Assembly (NCBI RefSeq): GCF_013009345.1
Contig: NZ_JABELE010000003.1
Location: forward strand, 210,242 to 274,241
DNA from: Acinetobacter geminorum
GTDB taxonomy: Bacteria > Pseudomonadota > Gammaproteobacteria > Pseudomonadales > Moraxellaceae
Reading direction: 5' to 3'
Length of the DNA stretch: 64,000 nt
The position numbers and the translations under genes are program-made. Positions 15,078 to 22,982 of this stretch are shown piece by piece (the stretch's first letter is position 1; every line of letters starts with the position of its first letter). The notes beneath the pieces were generated by a model. The model did no database searches. It was not told the DNA's origin and saw nothing but the letters and a program-made list of their open reading frames with translations.

Positions 15078-16225
15078 GTGGAAGTCTTGATTGGGATAGT
15101 AATACCAATACTACGGAAAATAGCTGTAAAACCGTTCAATGTGATTGCTTAACTTTCTGGGAAATTTATCAGCAAGAGGCCATAAAAAGAGTTTCTAACC
15201 TTAAAAGTGCAAATCATTACAAACTTGAACCTGGATATGAGGCTAGAGCAAGGCGTATTGCTTCTGTCTATGCCAGAATTTATTTAGAACAAGAAATTTC
15301 AGGAACGAAATTATTTAGAGGTCGTTACTATTGGATGGGGCTTGGGGCATTTGCCTCTAAAACCGTAGCTGCTATTTTTAAGCATGGATTAACTGCATGG
15401 GGATATAAGTGGGCACCTGTGATTTCTGGTGCCGTAGGCGGTGTTTTAACAGCCCCTGTAATTAATTCTATGATTCGAGACCCAGTACATTCTTTTGCTA
15501 AGGGCAATTTATGGTTATTTATGGATATTGCACCATGGCATTATGCATGGAGTGCTTCATCTGCCTCCTTTAAAAGTTGTATGAAAGCCCGAAAAGTATC
15601 AGGTTTTAAACATATTAAAAAAGAAGTTGAGAATTTGCCGTGGTCTAACTCCTTATCAGTTATTAAACAATTAGGATGGACTGACCAGATAGAAGAGGGT
15701 TTTGGGTATTTACCTGATATTGAAAGTACTTTTAAGCGAGCAGGGAAAACTCGAAACGATAATTTTAAAACGGCCGCTAAAAATCTTTTTGACCATTTGA
15801 TGGCGATTGCAGTTCAAGAACAATTTAATATTTTACAGGAGCTTGTGTGGAAGGAGTGGAAAGTCCAGAAACAGGCTTCTTTACAACGATTTACTGGTTT
15901 ACCAGATAGTACTCTTGTTTTAACTAGCGATTATGGGGCCGATGCAGTTAAACCTAATAAACAAGGACAGTATAAAGGGCGTCATGCAGGGGTTCTATCC
16001 CAATTACCTGAAACGGTTTATAGCGAACCATTAGAAGGTACACAAGTTGAAGTTTATGATAGTCGTATGAAATGGATTAAAGTTGCAGCAGCTAAGTATC
16101 ATCGATTAATGCAAAGCGATAAAGGAAGAGACTTTTTAGAAAAAGAATTAGAAACTATTGCAGGATGGGGAAATAGCAAAGCAGAGTTTAAAGTAGGGAA
16201 AGATAGTAATGATGGCAAAATTTAA
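15074..16225 (+). CDS. Putative T6SS effector (DUF2515-like)
   Basis: The 383-residue protein has no signal peptide. It has a Cys-rich start (CKTVQCDC, residues 18-25), a helical segment EPGYEARARRIASVYARIYL (52-71), then YYWMGLGAFASK (85-96), a hydrophobic stretch WAPVISGAVGGVLTAPVI (113-130) and GNLWLFMDIAPWHYAW (144-159). The sequence AYAR..YL followed by W.GL.AFAS recalls DUF2515 proteins found near VgrG and Rhs genes; this is memory, not a search result. It overlaps the VgrG-tail gene by 4 bases and the lipoprotein gene by 17, the order adaptor-effector-immunity. Its biochemical activity is not evident; the hydrophobic segment could indicate action at the membrane. Confidence 0.55.
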   Translation: MSGSLDWDSNTNTTENSCKTVQCDCLTFWEIYQQEAIKRVSNLKSANHYKLEPGYEARARRIASVYARIYLEQEISGTKLFRGRYYWMGLGAFASKTVAAIFKHGLTAWGYKWAPVISGAVGGVLTAPVINSMIRDPVHSFAKGNLWLFMDIAPWHYAWSASSASFKSCMKARKVSGFKHIKKEVENLPWSNSLSVIKQLGWTDQIEEGFGYLPDIESTFKRAGKTRNDNFKTAAKNLFDHLMAIAVQEQFNILQELVWKEWKVQKQASLQRFTGLPDSTLVLTSDYGADAVKPNKQGQYKGRHAGVLSQLPETVYSEPLEGTQVEVYDSRMKWIKVAAAKYHRLMQSDKGRDFLEKELETIAGWGNSKAEFKVGKDSNDGKI

Positions 16226-17090
16226 ACAATATTTCCTAATCTTTATTTTTGGATTATTACTTTCCGCTTGTCAGCCAACATCAGAACATAATGAGAATTT
16301 GACTATGAATCAGCAAGCCTACACTTTGCATATGGGTGAACAAGGTGTTCAAGATTTTTCAAAATATAGTGATGGAAATGTCGATAATCATCCAGCTGGC
16401 GTTAGCTTTAGAGAACTTCAATTTTCTCCTCCTAACTTAGGAAAAATAACTATAGAGAATGGTTCTAATACTTTATCGATTGAGCATGTTTTCTCTGTAT
16501 TAGGAACTCAATATGATAAAAATGAAGGGATCCAAGTTTTAGATATTGATGCTGGCCTCACAAAAGAAGAATTTGCTACCCCAGAGCAGGTTTATCAAAG
16601 CTATGTAGCTTTAATGAAACGTATTAATCAGGCTGGTTGGAAAAACTATTTCTTTACAGATGCTCCGCGTATCGCTAAAGAAGATAATATTAAGCATCTA
16701 TCGAAAAGTCGTGATGTCATTGACCCGAGTTATATTTTTAGCTTTGAGGAGTGGAAAAATATAATAAACAACAGCCCGACAAAATCATTGGGTTATAGGT
16801 TGTATGCTAATGGGGTTATTTTAGATATCAGTTTAAAAAGAACAGCTAAGAATGAGCGGAATGAAGAACAATATATGCTTAGATTTAGCTTTCAGAGTGT
16901 GCGATACAATGAAAGAGACTCAATTCCTGACTCTGATAAAATGACACCTAGTGAATTCGAGCAAGCGTTTAAAAAAAGATTAATTGAAAATAAAAAATAT
17001 CGGGAAAAGGAAGAAAGAAAAGCTAAGGCTGAGGGTTATCATATCGATGAAGAATATATAGATCCTGATGTTTGGCCTTATGTTAAGTAA
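16209..17090 (+). CDS. Lipoprotein, candidate immunity protein
   Basis: The 293-residue protein has a type II signal peptide: MMAKFKQYFLIFIFGLLLSAC, lipobox LLSAC with Cys 21. The mature chain is hydrophilic with a Lys/Glu-rich C-terminus (EKEERKAKAEGY). It should be anchored to the outer face of the inner membrane or the inner face of the outer membrane. Overlap of 17 bases with the effector candidate and its periplasmic place suggest that it protects against the neighbour's toxin, which is inference. ATG 16209 and ATG 16212 are equivalent starts. A terminator follows at 17115. Confidence 0.65.
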   Translation: MMAKFKQYFLIFIFGLLLSACQPTSEHNENLTMNQQAYTLHMGEQGVQDFSKYSDGNVDNHPAGVSFRELQFSPPNLGKITIENGSNTLSIEHVFSVLGTQYDKNEGIQVLDIDAGLTKEEFATPEQVYQSYVALMKRINQAGWKNYFFTDAPRIAKEDNIKHLSKSRDVIDPSYIFSFEEWKNIINNSPTKSLGYRLYANGVILDISLKRTAKNERNEEQYMLRFSFQSVRYNERDSIPDSDKMTPSEFEQAFKKRLIENKKYREKEERKAKAEGYHIDEEYIDPDVWPYVK

Positions 17091-17114
17091 TTAATTTTTA
17101 AGTTTAAAATAATG

Positions 17115-17138
17115 AAAAGGCTTAAATTTAAGCCTTTT
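17115..17138. terminator. Symmetrical terminator after the T6SS cassette
   Basis: AAAAGGCTTAAA and TTTAAGCCTTTT form a perfect 24-base palindrome between convergent genes; it can act in both directions. Confidence 0.7.
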
Positions 17139-17151
17139 CGAATAACTCTAA

Positions 17152-17370
17152 TTACCGCTCATTTAAAACCAACTGTTTAATCTTAACTGCCTTCTCGAAG
17201 TGATCTAGCTTGTGTACCATAATCCACCAATGCGCTGCTTCCATCAGTAACTCAGGGTTATCATTCTTATTTTTAAAAAAAGCATAAAAAGATAGACCGA
17301 CATTGTCTCCCTTCTTTTCAATTTTCTCGTCGCATCCCTTAATAAAAATTTCTCTTAATTCATTTCTCAT
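17152..17370 (-). CDS. Small conserved protein (DUF6500-like, 72 aa)
   Basis: The 72-residue product is mostly helical with the block VGLSFYAFFKNKNDNPELLM, then WWIMVHKLDHFEKAVKIKQLV. I associate this pattern with DUF6500, a family without known function. ATG 17370 is preferred over an in-frame GTG at 17382. The gene starts 27 bases after the HxlR gene stop on the same strand, so the two are probably co-transcribed. Confidence 0.65.
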   Translation of the reverse strand: MRNELREIFIKGCDEKIEKKGDNVGLSFYAFFKNKNDNPELLMEAAHWWIMVHKLDHFEKAVKIKQLVLNER

Positions 17371-17397
17371 ATTTAGTATCACTTCAAGTCTATAAAA

Positions 17398-17733
17398 TTA
17401 AGAATTCATATTCCGCTCGCCCCAATCACACATCATATCTAACAAAGGAATTAAAGATTGTCCTTTTTCTGAAAGTCGATACTCAACCTTTGGCGGAATT
17501 TGAGGATATTCCTTGCGAGTAATAAGCTCGTCTCTTTCTAATTCTTTAAGTGTATTGCTGAGCGTTCTAAACGAAATATTGCCAATGCAGCGTTGCATTT
17601 CATTAAAACGCATGACATTTTTTTCATAAAGCCAATACATAATAATCATTTTATATTTGCCATTAATCAAAGAAAGGGTATAGCCAAAACCTGTCTCTTC
17701 TAATGGCGTATGTGATGGAACGCATTCAGTCAT
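17398..17733 (-). CDS. HxlR-family transcriptional regulator
   Basis: The 111-residue winged-helix protein contains the full HxlR signature: LINGKYKMIIMYWL, then RFNEMQRCIGNISFRTLSNTLKELERDELI and the beta-wing VEYRLSEKGQSLIPLL (quoted in parts). HxlR proteins usually control a divergently transcribed redox enzyme, and here an NAD(P)H oxidoreductase gene starts 116 bases away on the other strand. Thiol or quinone stress is therefore a likely signal, although only one Cys pair (CVPS..., CIG) is available. Confidence 0.88.
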   Translation of the reverse strand: MTECVPSHTPLEETGFGYTLSLINGKYKMIIMYWLYEKNVMRFNEMQRCIGNISFRTLSNTLKELERDELITRKEYPQIPPKVEYRLSEKGQSLIPLLDMMCDWGERNMNS

Positions 17734-17746
17734 TTTTAAAATCTAC

Positions 17747-17764
17747 ACTATCTTTTAGTATAGT
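17747..17764. promoter_or_regulatory. Candidate HxlR operator in the divergent intergenic region
   Basis: ACTAT (17747-17751) and ATAGT (17760-17764) form an inverted repeat, ACTAT-N8-ATAGT, 14 bases before the regulator's ATG on the other strand. A TATAAT box at 17809-17814 serves the oxidoreductase gene. HxlR proteins bind such short palindromes between divergent genes. Confidence 0.35.
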
Positions 17765-17849
17765 ATATAACACAAATTACCGTACTTATATTTAGGAAAG
17801 CACACTCCTATAATCGATTTATCTACTTTTCGATAAGAGTGTTTTCATA

Positions 17850-18407
17850 ATGAAAAAGACATTAGTCATTATTACCCACCCTCACATAGACCAATCAGTC
17901 GTAAATAAAAGATGGGTAGAGGAATTAGAAAAATATCCAGACCAATTTACGGTTCATCAAATTTATCAAGCCTATCCAGATGGCGTAATTGATGTTGCCA
18001 AAGAGCAAGCATTGGTAGAAGAACACGAAAATTTAGTCTTTCAATTTCCAGTGTATTGGTTTAATTGCCCACCGCTTTTGAAACAATGGCTTGATGAAGT
18101 TTTGACTTATGGTTGGGCTTACGGCTCAAAGGGTGACAAGCTTAAAAATAAGAAGTTTATGTTGGCTGTGTCTGCGGGTGTGAAAGAAAAGGTTTATTCA
18201 GAGTATGGTGAATACAAGCTTTCTTTAGAGCAGATTTTTACTCCATTTAAGCTAACGGCTTTATATGTTGGGGCTGTCTATCAACCACTTCATGCATTTT
18301 ATGGTTTAGACACAAACCCTTCAGAAGATGACGATGTACCGACTCAACAAGACATAGAAAATAATGCGGTTCAGTATGTTCAGAAGTTATTAGCGCTGTC
18401 TGAGTAG
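17850..18407 (+). CDS. NAD(P)H-dependent oxidoreductase (flavodoxin-2 / MdaB-KefF type)
   Basis: The 185-residue flavoprotein starts with the beta-alpha unit KTLVIITHPHIDQSVVNKRW, a flavodoxin-like nucleotide site. The family motif FQFPVYWFNCPPLLKQWLDEVLTYGWAYG is present around residues 66-94 (quoted in parts: FPVYWFNCPPLLKQW, YGWAYG). Such FMN/FAD enzymes reduce quinones or protect against electrophiles in the cytosol. The divergent HxlR gene is the likely repressor or sensor. The protein is complete. Confidence 0.88.
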   Translation: MKKTLVIITHPHIDQSVVNKRWVEELEKYPDQFTVHQIYQAYPDGVIDVAKEQALVEEHENLVFQFPVYWFNCPPLLKQWLDEVLTYGWAYGSKGDKLKNKKFMLAVSAGVKEKVYSEYGEYKLSLEQIFTPFKLTALYVGAVYQPLHAFYGLDTNPSEDDDVPTQQDIENNAVQYVQKLLALSE

Positions 18408-18422
18408 GTTTAAAAAGGGGAA

Positions 18423-18445
18423 GGCCTGAACGTGAGGTTTGGGTC
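18423..18445 (+). terminator. Hairpin after the oxidoreductase gene
   Basis: GGCCTGAAC (18423-18431) pairs with GTTTGGGTC (18437-18445) using G-U pairs, with GTGAG as loop. The trailing T tract is weak. It resembles the hairpin at 13935-13954 in sequence and position. Confidence 0.4.
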
Positions 18446-18557
18446 TCTTAAAAGTGAAAATAGTTTTGTTATCTTTATGATTATCTTAATAAAAAGTTTG
18501 CAAAAATTAAATTTGTCTATAAGTTGAAAATACAATAATACGTCTTTGGAAAAAATT

Positions 18558-18899
18558 ATGAATATCGCGCCTTTTCCATTTCAAATTACAAACTGGGAAG
18601 AAATAGAAGTCACTGAATATAGCGGTGAAACAGGAAAAGCTTATTGGAAAACCCAATTTTTTGGTGAAGAAGGAAATAAAATACGAGTAAGACTTGTAGA
18701 GTACTCAGCAAACTATTTAGCTGACCATTGGTGTGAAAAAGGGCACATATTATTTTGCCTAGAAGGTGAGTTGGAGAGTAGATTGAAAGATGGGCGAACA
18801 TTCACTTTAACTTCAGGTGTGAGTTATCAAGTCGGAGACAATTCAGAGCCACATCAGTCTTTTAGCTTGAATGGGGCGAAATTACTTATAGTTGATTAG
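18558..18899 (+). CDS. DHCW-motif cupin-fold protein
   Basis: The 113-residue protein carries the motif LADHWCEKGHILFCLEGEL, in which the D-H-W-C block of this small cupin group is read as DHWC and followed by a Glu/His metal-type pattern. The later strands SYQVGDNSEPHQSFS give the second cupin motif. It is a single-domain beta barrel in the cytosol; the metal and ligand are unknown. ATG 18558 with upstream GGA is preferred over the TTG at 18546. It is monocistronic, with an intrinsic terminator 22 bases after the stop. Confidence 0.82.
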   Translation: MNIAPFPFQITNWEEIEVTEYSGETGKAYWKTQFFGEEGNKIRVRLVEYSANYLADHWCEKGHILFCLEGELESRLKDGRTFTLTSGVSYQVGDNSEPHQSFSLNGAKLLIVD

Positions 18900-18920
18900 A
18901 TTGTTTTTTTTAAGCTAAAA

Positions 18921-18955
18921 AAAAGACCTAAATCAAAATGACTTAGGTCTTTTTT
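18921..18955. terminator. Intrinsic terminator between the cupin gene and tRNA-Ser
   Basis: AAAAGACCTAA and TTAGGTCTTTTT flank a short loop, with T runs on both strands, so it can stop both the plus-strand cupin transcript and the minus-strand tRNA transcript. Confidence 0.85.
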
Positions 18956-18961
18956 CAATTC

Positions 18962-19051
18962 TGGCGGTGAGAGAGGGATTCGAACCCTCGATACGCGCAA
19001 ACGTATACACACTTTCCAGGCGTGCTCCTTAAGCCACTCGGACACCTCACC
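18962..19051 (-). tRNA. tRNA-Ser (anticodon GGA)
   Basis: The minus strand forms a 90-nt class II tRNA: acceptor GGTGAGG, D-arm GCCGAG-type TCCGAGTGGCTTAAGGA, anticodon loop CCTGGAAAG (GGA), a long variable arm (GTATACGTTTGCGCGTAT), T-arm GGTTCGAATCC and encoded CCA. Confidence 0.97.
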
Positions 19052-19169
19052 AAGGCGTGCGATAGTAACTAAAAAAACGAGTCCTGCCAAGATTTAAGAC
19101 GAGCATTACAGAAAAAAAATAATAGAGGTGATAAGATTGCGCTAAAAATCATATTGGTTTAATTACACA

Positions 19170-21047
19170 ATGCAAAATACGGCCAAAAAAGCGACCTTGC
19201 CTGCCACGGCTTTGGCAGCTCTTGGAGTGGTCTTTGGAGACATCGGAACAAGTCCGCTCTATGCCTTGAAAGAGTCCTTCCATGCAGCGCATGGGTTGGG
19301 AATTCAGCCTGAAAACGTATTAGGAATTTTATCTATTATTTTTTGGTGCTTAATGCTGATCATCAGCATCAAGTATGTCGCGATTGTCATGCGTGCAGAC
19401 AACAATGGCGAAGGCGGGATCATGGCCTTACTCGCATTGAACTTACGTAAAGCCAAAATTGCCGACAACAAAAAAATCTACATGATTGCCATTGGATTTA
19501 TCGGCGCATCGCTGTTTTTTGGTGATGGTATTATTACCCCAGCCATTTCGGTATTGTCGGCTGTCGAAGGCCTGTCTATTGCCACCGATGTATTTGACCC
19601 GTTTATCATGCCGATTGCGATTACCATTATCATCTCTTTGTTTTTGGTGCAAAAACACGGTACGGCATTTGTCGGTAAGTTTTTTGGCCCGATCACGATG
19701 GTATGGTTCTTATCTTTAGGATTATTAGGCCTTCACAGTGTTATTCAGACCCCTGTGGTGTTGGGTATGTTCAGTCCACACTGGGCCATTCAGTTTATCT
19801 ATCATCATCCAGTAATGACCTTTTTCATTATGGGCGCTGTGGTGTTAACGGTAACTGGTGGTGAAGCACTTTATGCGGATATGGGCCACTTCGGACCAGT
19901 ACCAATTCGTATGGCATGGTTCTTTGTGGTGTTACCATGCTTGGTTTTAAACTACGCAGGACAGGGCGCATTATTGCTCAGAGACCCAGCGGCAATTGAA
20001 AACCCATTCTATTTATTGGTGCCGCAGTGGGCACTTTACCCAATGATTATTATGGCGACCATGGCAACGGTAATTGCTTCTCAAGCCGTAATTTCTGGGG
20101 TGTTTTCACTTGCTCGCCAAGCGATTCAATTGGGTTATTTACCACGTTTAAGTATTAAACATACTTCTGAATCTGAAGAAGGCCAGATTTATATTCCTTT
20201 CTTAAACTGGTTACTTTTAATCGCAATTATTATCCTAATCTTGATCTTCAAAAGCAGTTCGAACCTTGCAAGTGCGTATGGCTTAGCTGTGACCTTAACC
20301 ATGCTGTGTGACACGATTTTGGTTGCGGTGTTTATCTACTCAGCTTGGAAGTGGAGCTTGCCAAAAGTGCTGCTCCTGATTATTCCATTCTTTGTTTTAG
20401 AGTCGGTATTAGTCGGTGCAACTTCACTTAAAATCTTGTCGGGCGGTTGGGTACCATTACTGATTGGTGCGATTGCCGTGACCATCTTAATGACATGGAA
20501 ACGTGGCCGTGAGCTTACTTTTGCTAAGCTTGAACACGATACCTTGTCGCTCGATTTGTTTGTAAAAAGTATTGGTAATAGCGTGCACTGGGTGCCGGGT
20601 GATGCAGTATTTATGACGGGTACGCCAAACGTTGTGCCACATGCCATGCTACATAACATCAAGCATAACAAGGTGCTGCATCAGCGTAATATCTTGGTCA
20701 CTGTAGTGATTGAAGATGTGCCTTATGTTGAACCTGAAGAGCGTATTACGACAGAAACATTAGCTGAACATTTCTTCCGTATTAAAATCTTCTACGGTTT
20801 TAAAGATGAAATGAATGTACCAAAAGCATTGATGCAAGCCTATGAACAGCTTGGTCTTGAGTATGACTTGATGCACATCAGCTTCTTCATTTCCCGTGAT
20901 CGTATTGTGCATTCGGTGGGCGATGGTATGTCTCCATGGAGAGAAAAACTGTTTATCTCTATGCAGCGTAATACCAGTCCGGTGAGTGACTTCTACCAGA
21001 TTCCAACCAACCGTGTAGTTGAGTTAGGTAGCCAAATCGAAATATAA
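19170..21047 (+). CDS. kup: Low-affinity potassium transport system protein Kup
   Basis: The 625-residue product has the full length of Kup. It opens with the K+-transporter signature LGVVFGDIGTSPLYALKESF (residues 18-37), continues with about twelve membrane helices (including FFGDGIITPAISVLSAVEGL) and ends in a hydrophilic cytoplasmic domain of about 170 residues. Kup takes up K+ (with H+) across the inner membrane. It stands alone between tRNA-Ser and a terminator. No frameshift or missing signature was seen. Confidence 0.96.
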   Translation: MQNTAKKATLPATALAALGVVFGDIGTSPLYALKESFHAAHGLGIQPENVLGILSIIFWCLMLIISIKYVAIVMRADNNGEGGIMALLALNLRKAKIADNKKIYMIAIGFIGASLFFGDGIITPAISVLSAVEGLSIATDVFDPFIMPIAITIIISLFLVQKHGTAFVGKFFGPITMVWFLSLGLLGLHSVIQTPVVLGMFSPHWAIQFIYHHPVMTFFIMGAVVLTVTGGEALYADMGHFGPVPIRMAWFFVVLPCLVLNYAGQGALLLRDPAAIENPFYLLVPQWALYPMIIMATMATVIASQAVISGVFSLARQAIQLGYLPRLSIKHTSESEEGQIYIPFLNWLLLIAIIILILIFKSSSNLASAYGLAVTLTMLCDTILVAVFIYSAWKWSLPKVLLLIIPFFVLESVLVGATSLKILSGGWVPLLIGAIAVTILMTWKRGRELTFAKLEHDTLSLDLFVKSIGNSVHWVPGDAVFMTGTPNVVPHAMLHNIKHNKVLHQRNILVTVVIEDVPYVEPEERITTETLAEHFFRIKIFYGFKDEMNVPKALMQAYEQLGLEYDLMHISFFISRDRIVHSVGDGMSPWREKLFISMQRNTSPVSDFYQIPTNRVVELGSQIEI

Positions 21048-21060
21048 AAATTGATGTAAT

Positions 21061-21092
21061 AAAAAAACCAAGACATAAGTCTTGGTTTTTTT
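21061..21092. terminator. Bidirectional terminator after kup
   Basis: AAACCAAGAC and GTCTTGGTTT enclose ATAA, with A and T runs at the ends. It lies between two convergent genes. Confidence 0.88.
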
Positions 21093-21102
21093 ATGGCTCT
21101 GT

Positions 21103-21546
21103 TTATTGAGCTTGTTGCATAGGTGCATTTGCTGGTAAAGCACCATCTTTTGCCATCGGGTCTGCCGACTGACTTGGATCTGCCGGAGGCGGTGGAGTGT
21201 TCGGATCTTGTGGCGCTGGAGGCGCTTGGTTCGGTGCAGGTGGCACTGCATCAGTTGGTGCAGCTGGAGGAGCCATTTCACCGCCTGCTGGAGGTGCTGG
21301 TGGAACATCTGCTGGAATAGGAGCACCTGTAGGCGCTGCATTTGTTGGTGCAGCAGAAACTTGCTGTACTTGTCCGCTATTGACTAAATCGCTAATAGAG
21401 CCTGGTTGGCCATTTACTGTTGTGGTTACTTTTACTTTAGACAAACTTTCTAAAGTATCTCCTGGCTGGACTGCTGGTTCAGCCAAAGCGGCCATACTAC
21501 ATAATCCCGTGATTACGCCAATACCAATAATCTTTGAATGGATCAT
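21103..21546 (-). CDS. Secreted Pro/Ala-rich low-complexity protein (147 aa)
   Basis: The start is ATG 21546 behind GGAGTCC; an in-frame TTG further upstream is rejected. Residues 1-22 form a signal peptide (MIHSKIIGIGVITGLCSMAALA-EP). A short folded part (residues 25-60: VQPGDTLESLSKVKVTT) precedes about 80 residues made mainly of Pro, Ala, Gln and Gly (for example PPAPPAGGEMAPPAAPTDA). The tail is probably an extended periplasmic or surface spacer. The words PGDTLESLSKV faintly recall a LysM start, but the domain is too short to claim. No partner is visible. Confidence 0.7.
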   Translation of the reverse strand: MIHSKIIGIGVITGLCSMAALAEPAVQPGDTLESLSKVKVTTTVNGQPGSISDLVNSGQVQQVSAAPTNAAPTGAPIPADVPPAPPAGGEMAPPAAPTDAVPPAPNQAPPAPQDPNTPPPPADPSQSADPMAKDGALPANAPMQQAQ

Positions 21547-21801
21547 TAAGTGGACTCCGATTATATTTTTATCCAAATTTGTGGAGCTAACCATGTCATA
21601 AGCAAACAGTGCTTTTCAACGAAAGATACGCAATTGACGTAATTCAATAGCCAAAGCCTCTCATAATTCCAACAGATTGTTACGTAAGGGGAAATAGAGT
21701 TACAAAAAAGATGACCATGTTTTAACCATATGAAAGATAAGAGATATACTTAAAAAAGCAGGATTGTTAAGCTGCGTCTGGACAGTAGTATTGATAGAAA
21801 C

Positions 21802-22881
21802 ATGGCAAGTAAAAAACGCAGTAAAGGTAAAAATTCATTCTCTCTAAGTGAGCATTTTGGCAAGATTATTCTTGCTTGTATTGCAGCTGGAAGCTTTGTA
21901 ATTGCTTTCGGTAGTGAAAAGATTTCGCAGTGGTTTTCGCCTTTAAGTACTAACTCGACTTGTCTTAACCAGTTTTATCGAGAAGTTCCGCCTGCTTTAA
22001 ATAAAGACAGCCTAAAAAAAGACAGCTATCCACTGTGCTTTAACGGTTTTAATGTCCTCTATTCAGGCATTTCTAAAACACCATTATGGTCGGCTGAGCA
22101 TTTAAATGCAGAACGTTTAAGTGTCAAAATTAAACGTGAAGATAACTTCCATGAAGAAACGCGTGTTCCTCAAAAGCATCGGGCACTGTTAAGTGACTAT
22201 CGCGGTTCAGGCTATGACCGTGGGCATATGGCACCTAATGGTGATATGTCAAATAAAGAATCCCAATCTGATAGTTTCTCGCTCAGTAACATGGTGCCGC
22301 AAGCACCTAAAAATAACCAAGAAGTCTGGCGTAAGCTCGAAGAAGCGACCCGTGCTATTGCCACTAAACAAAAACAAGATGTTTATGTGGTGACAGGCCC
22401 TGTTTTTGAAGGCAAACGTCTTAAAACGATTGGGCAGGGTGTGATTGTACCAACCGCAGTTTATAAAGCGGTCTATATGCCAAAAACTGGCGCGATCGGG
22501 GCTTATTACGCACCTAACAATAACTCTCTACAAGTAAAAGTCGTGAGTGTTTGCTACCTTGAGGAGCGCTTAGGCGTTAACCTATTCCCGCAGTTAACCG
22601 AGCAACAAAAGCGTAATGTCTATCGCCTACCTTTAACAGCGAGTCAAGTTAAGGCAAATCAAAAGTTAGACTATTTACACTGGGATGGTGAAAGTCAGTG
22701 TGAACAAGACTTAAATGCCGAACAAATTCAAGCGTTACAAGACCAGTTTAAAAAGCAAAAAAGTGGCTCTACAGAACCGATGGAAGCAAAAGTTCCAACG
22801 ATTGACGAAGAAACACGCCAAGCTATTGTGAAGCAACTGGTTGAAGCATTGGTGAACTACTTCTTGCAAATAATGAAATAA
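21802..22881 (+). CDS. DNA/RNA non-specific endonuclease (NUC1/EndA family)
   Basis: The 359-residue protein has a basic N-terminus, one membrane segment (about residues 21-36, a non-cleaved anchor or signal) and a betabetaalpha-metal nuclease domain. The active-site motif is YDRGHMAPNGDMS (DRGH at 139-142, catalytic His 142), followed by the Mg-ligand region SLSNMVPQAPKNNQEVWR. Such enzymes cut single- and double-stranded DNA and RNA without sequence preference, here on the periplasmic or outer side. The C-terminal 60 residues are acidic and polar. The gene is followed by the unusual palindrome at 22922. Confidence 0.9.
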   Translation: MASKKRSKGKNSFSLSEHFGKIILACIAAGSFVIAFGSEKISQWFSPLSTNSTCLNQFYREVPPALNKDSLKKDSYPLCFNGFNVLYSGISKTPLWSAEHLNAERLSVKIKREDNFHEETRVPQKHRALLSDYRGSGYDRGHMAPNGDMSNKESQSDSFSLSNMVPQAPKNNQEVWRKLEEATRAIATKQKQDVYVVTGPVFEGKRLKTIGQGVIVPTAVYKAVYMPKTGAIGAYYAPNNNSLQVKVVSVCYLEERLGVNLFPQLTEQQKRNVYRLPLTASQVKANQKLDYLHWDGESQCEQDLNAEQIQALQDQFKKQKSGSTEPMEAKVPTIDEETRQAIVKQLVEALVNYFLQIMK

Positions 22882-22921
22882 GCAGCTTTTTTTGATTGTT
22901 ATTGCAACATGGTAATTGTTT

Positions 22922-22963
22922 AAAATAGAATCTATAGACAGATCTGTCTATAGATTCTATTTT
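22922..22963. repeat. 42-bp perfect palindrome upstream of the LysE gene
   Basis: Two 21-base arms are exact reverse complements with no spacer; the centre is AGATCT between 22942 and 22943. The right arm runs into a TTTTTT tract, so it can act as the terminator of the nuclease gene. It ends 19 bases before the next ATG, an unusually short distance for a terminator, so it may equally be an operator or an mRNA hairpin controlling the LysE-type gene. Confidence 0.8.
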
Positions 22964-22982
22964 TTTAATAAGGACAATAACA

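Noticed and set aside
18896..19090. 64-aa open frame on the minus strand
   Set aside because: It overlaps tRNA-Ser entirely; the translated text contains the tRNA arms.
21197..21601. 134-aa Gly/Ala-rich open frame on the plus strand
   Set aside because: It is the mirror of the Pro/Ala-rich secreted protein gene on the minus strand; GC-rich repeats keep the opposite frame open.
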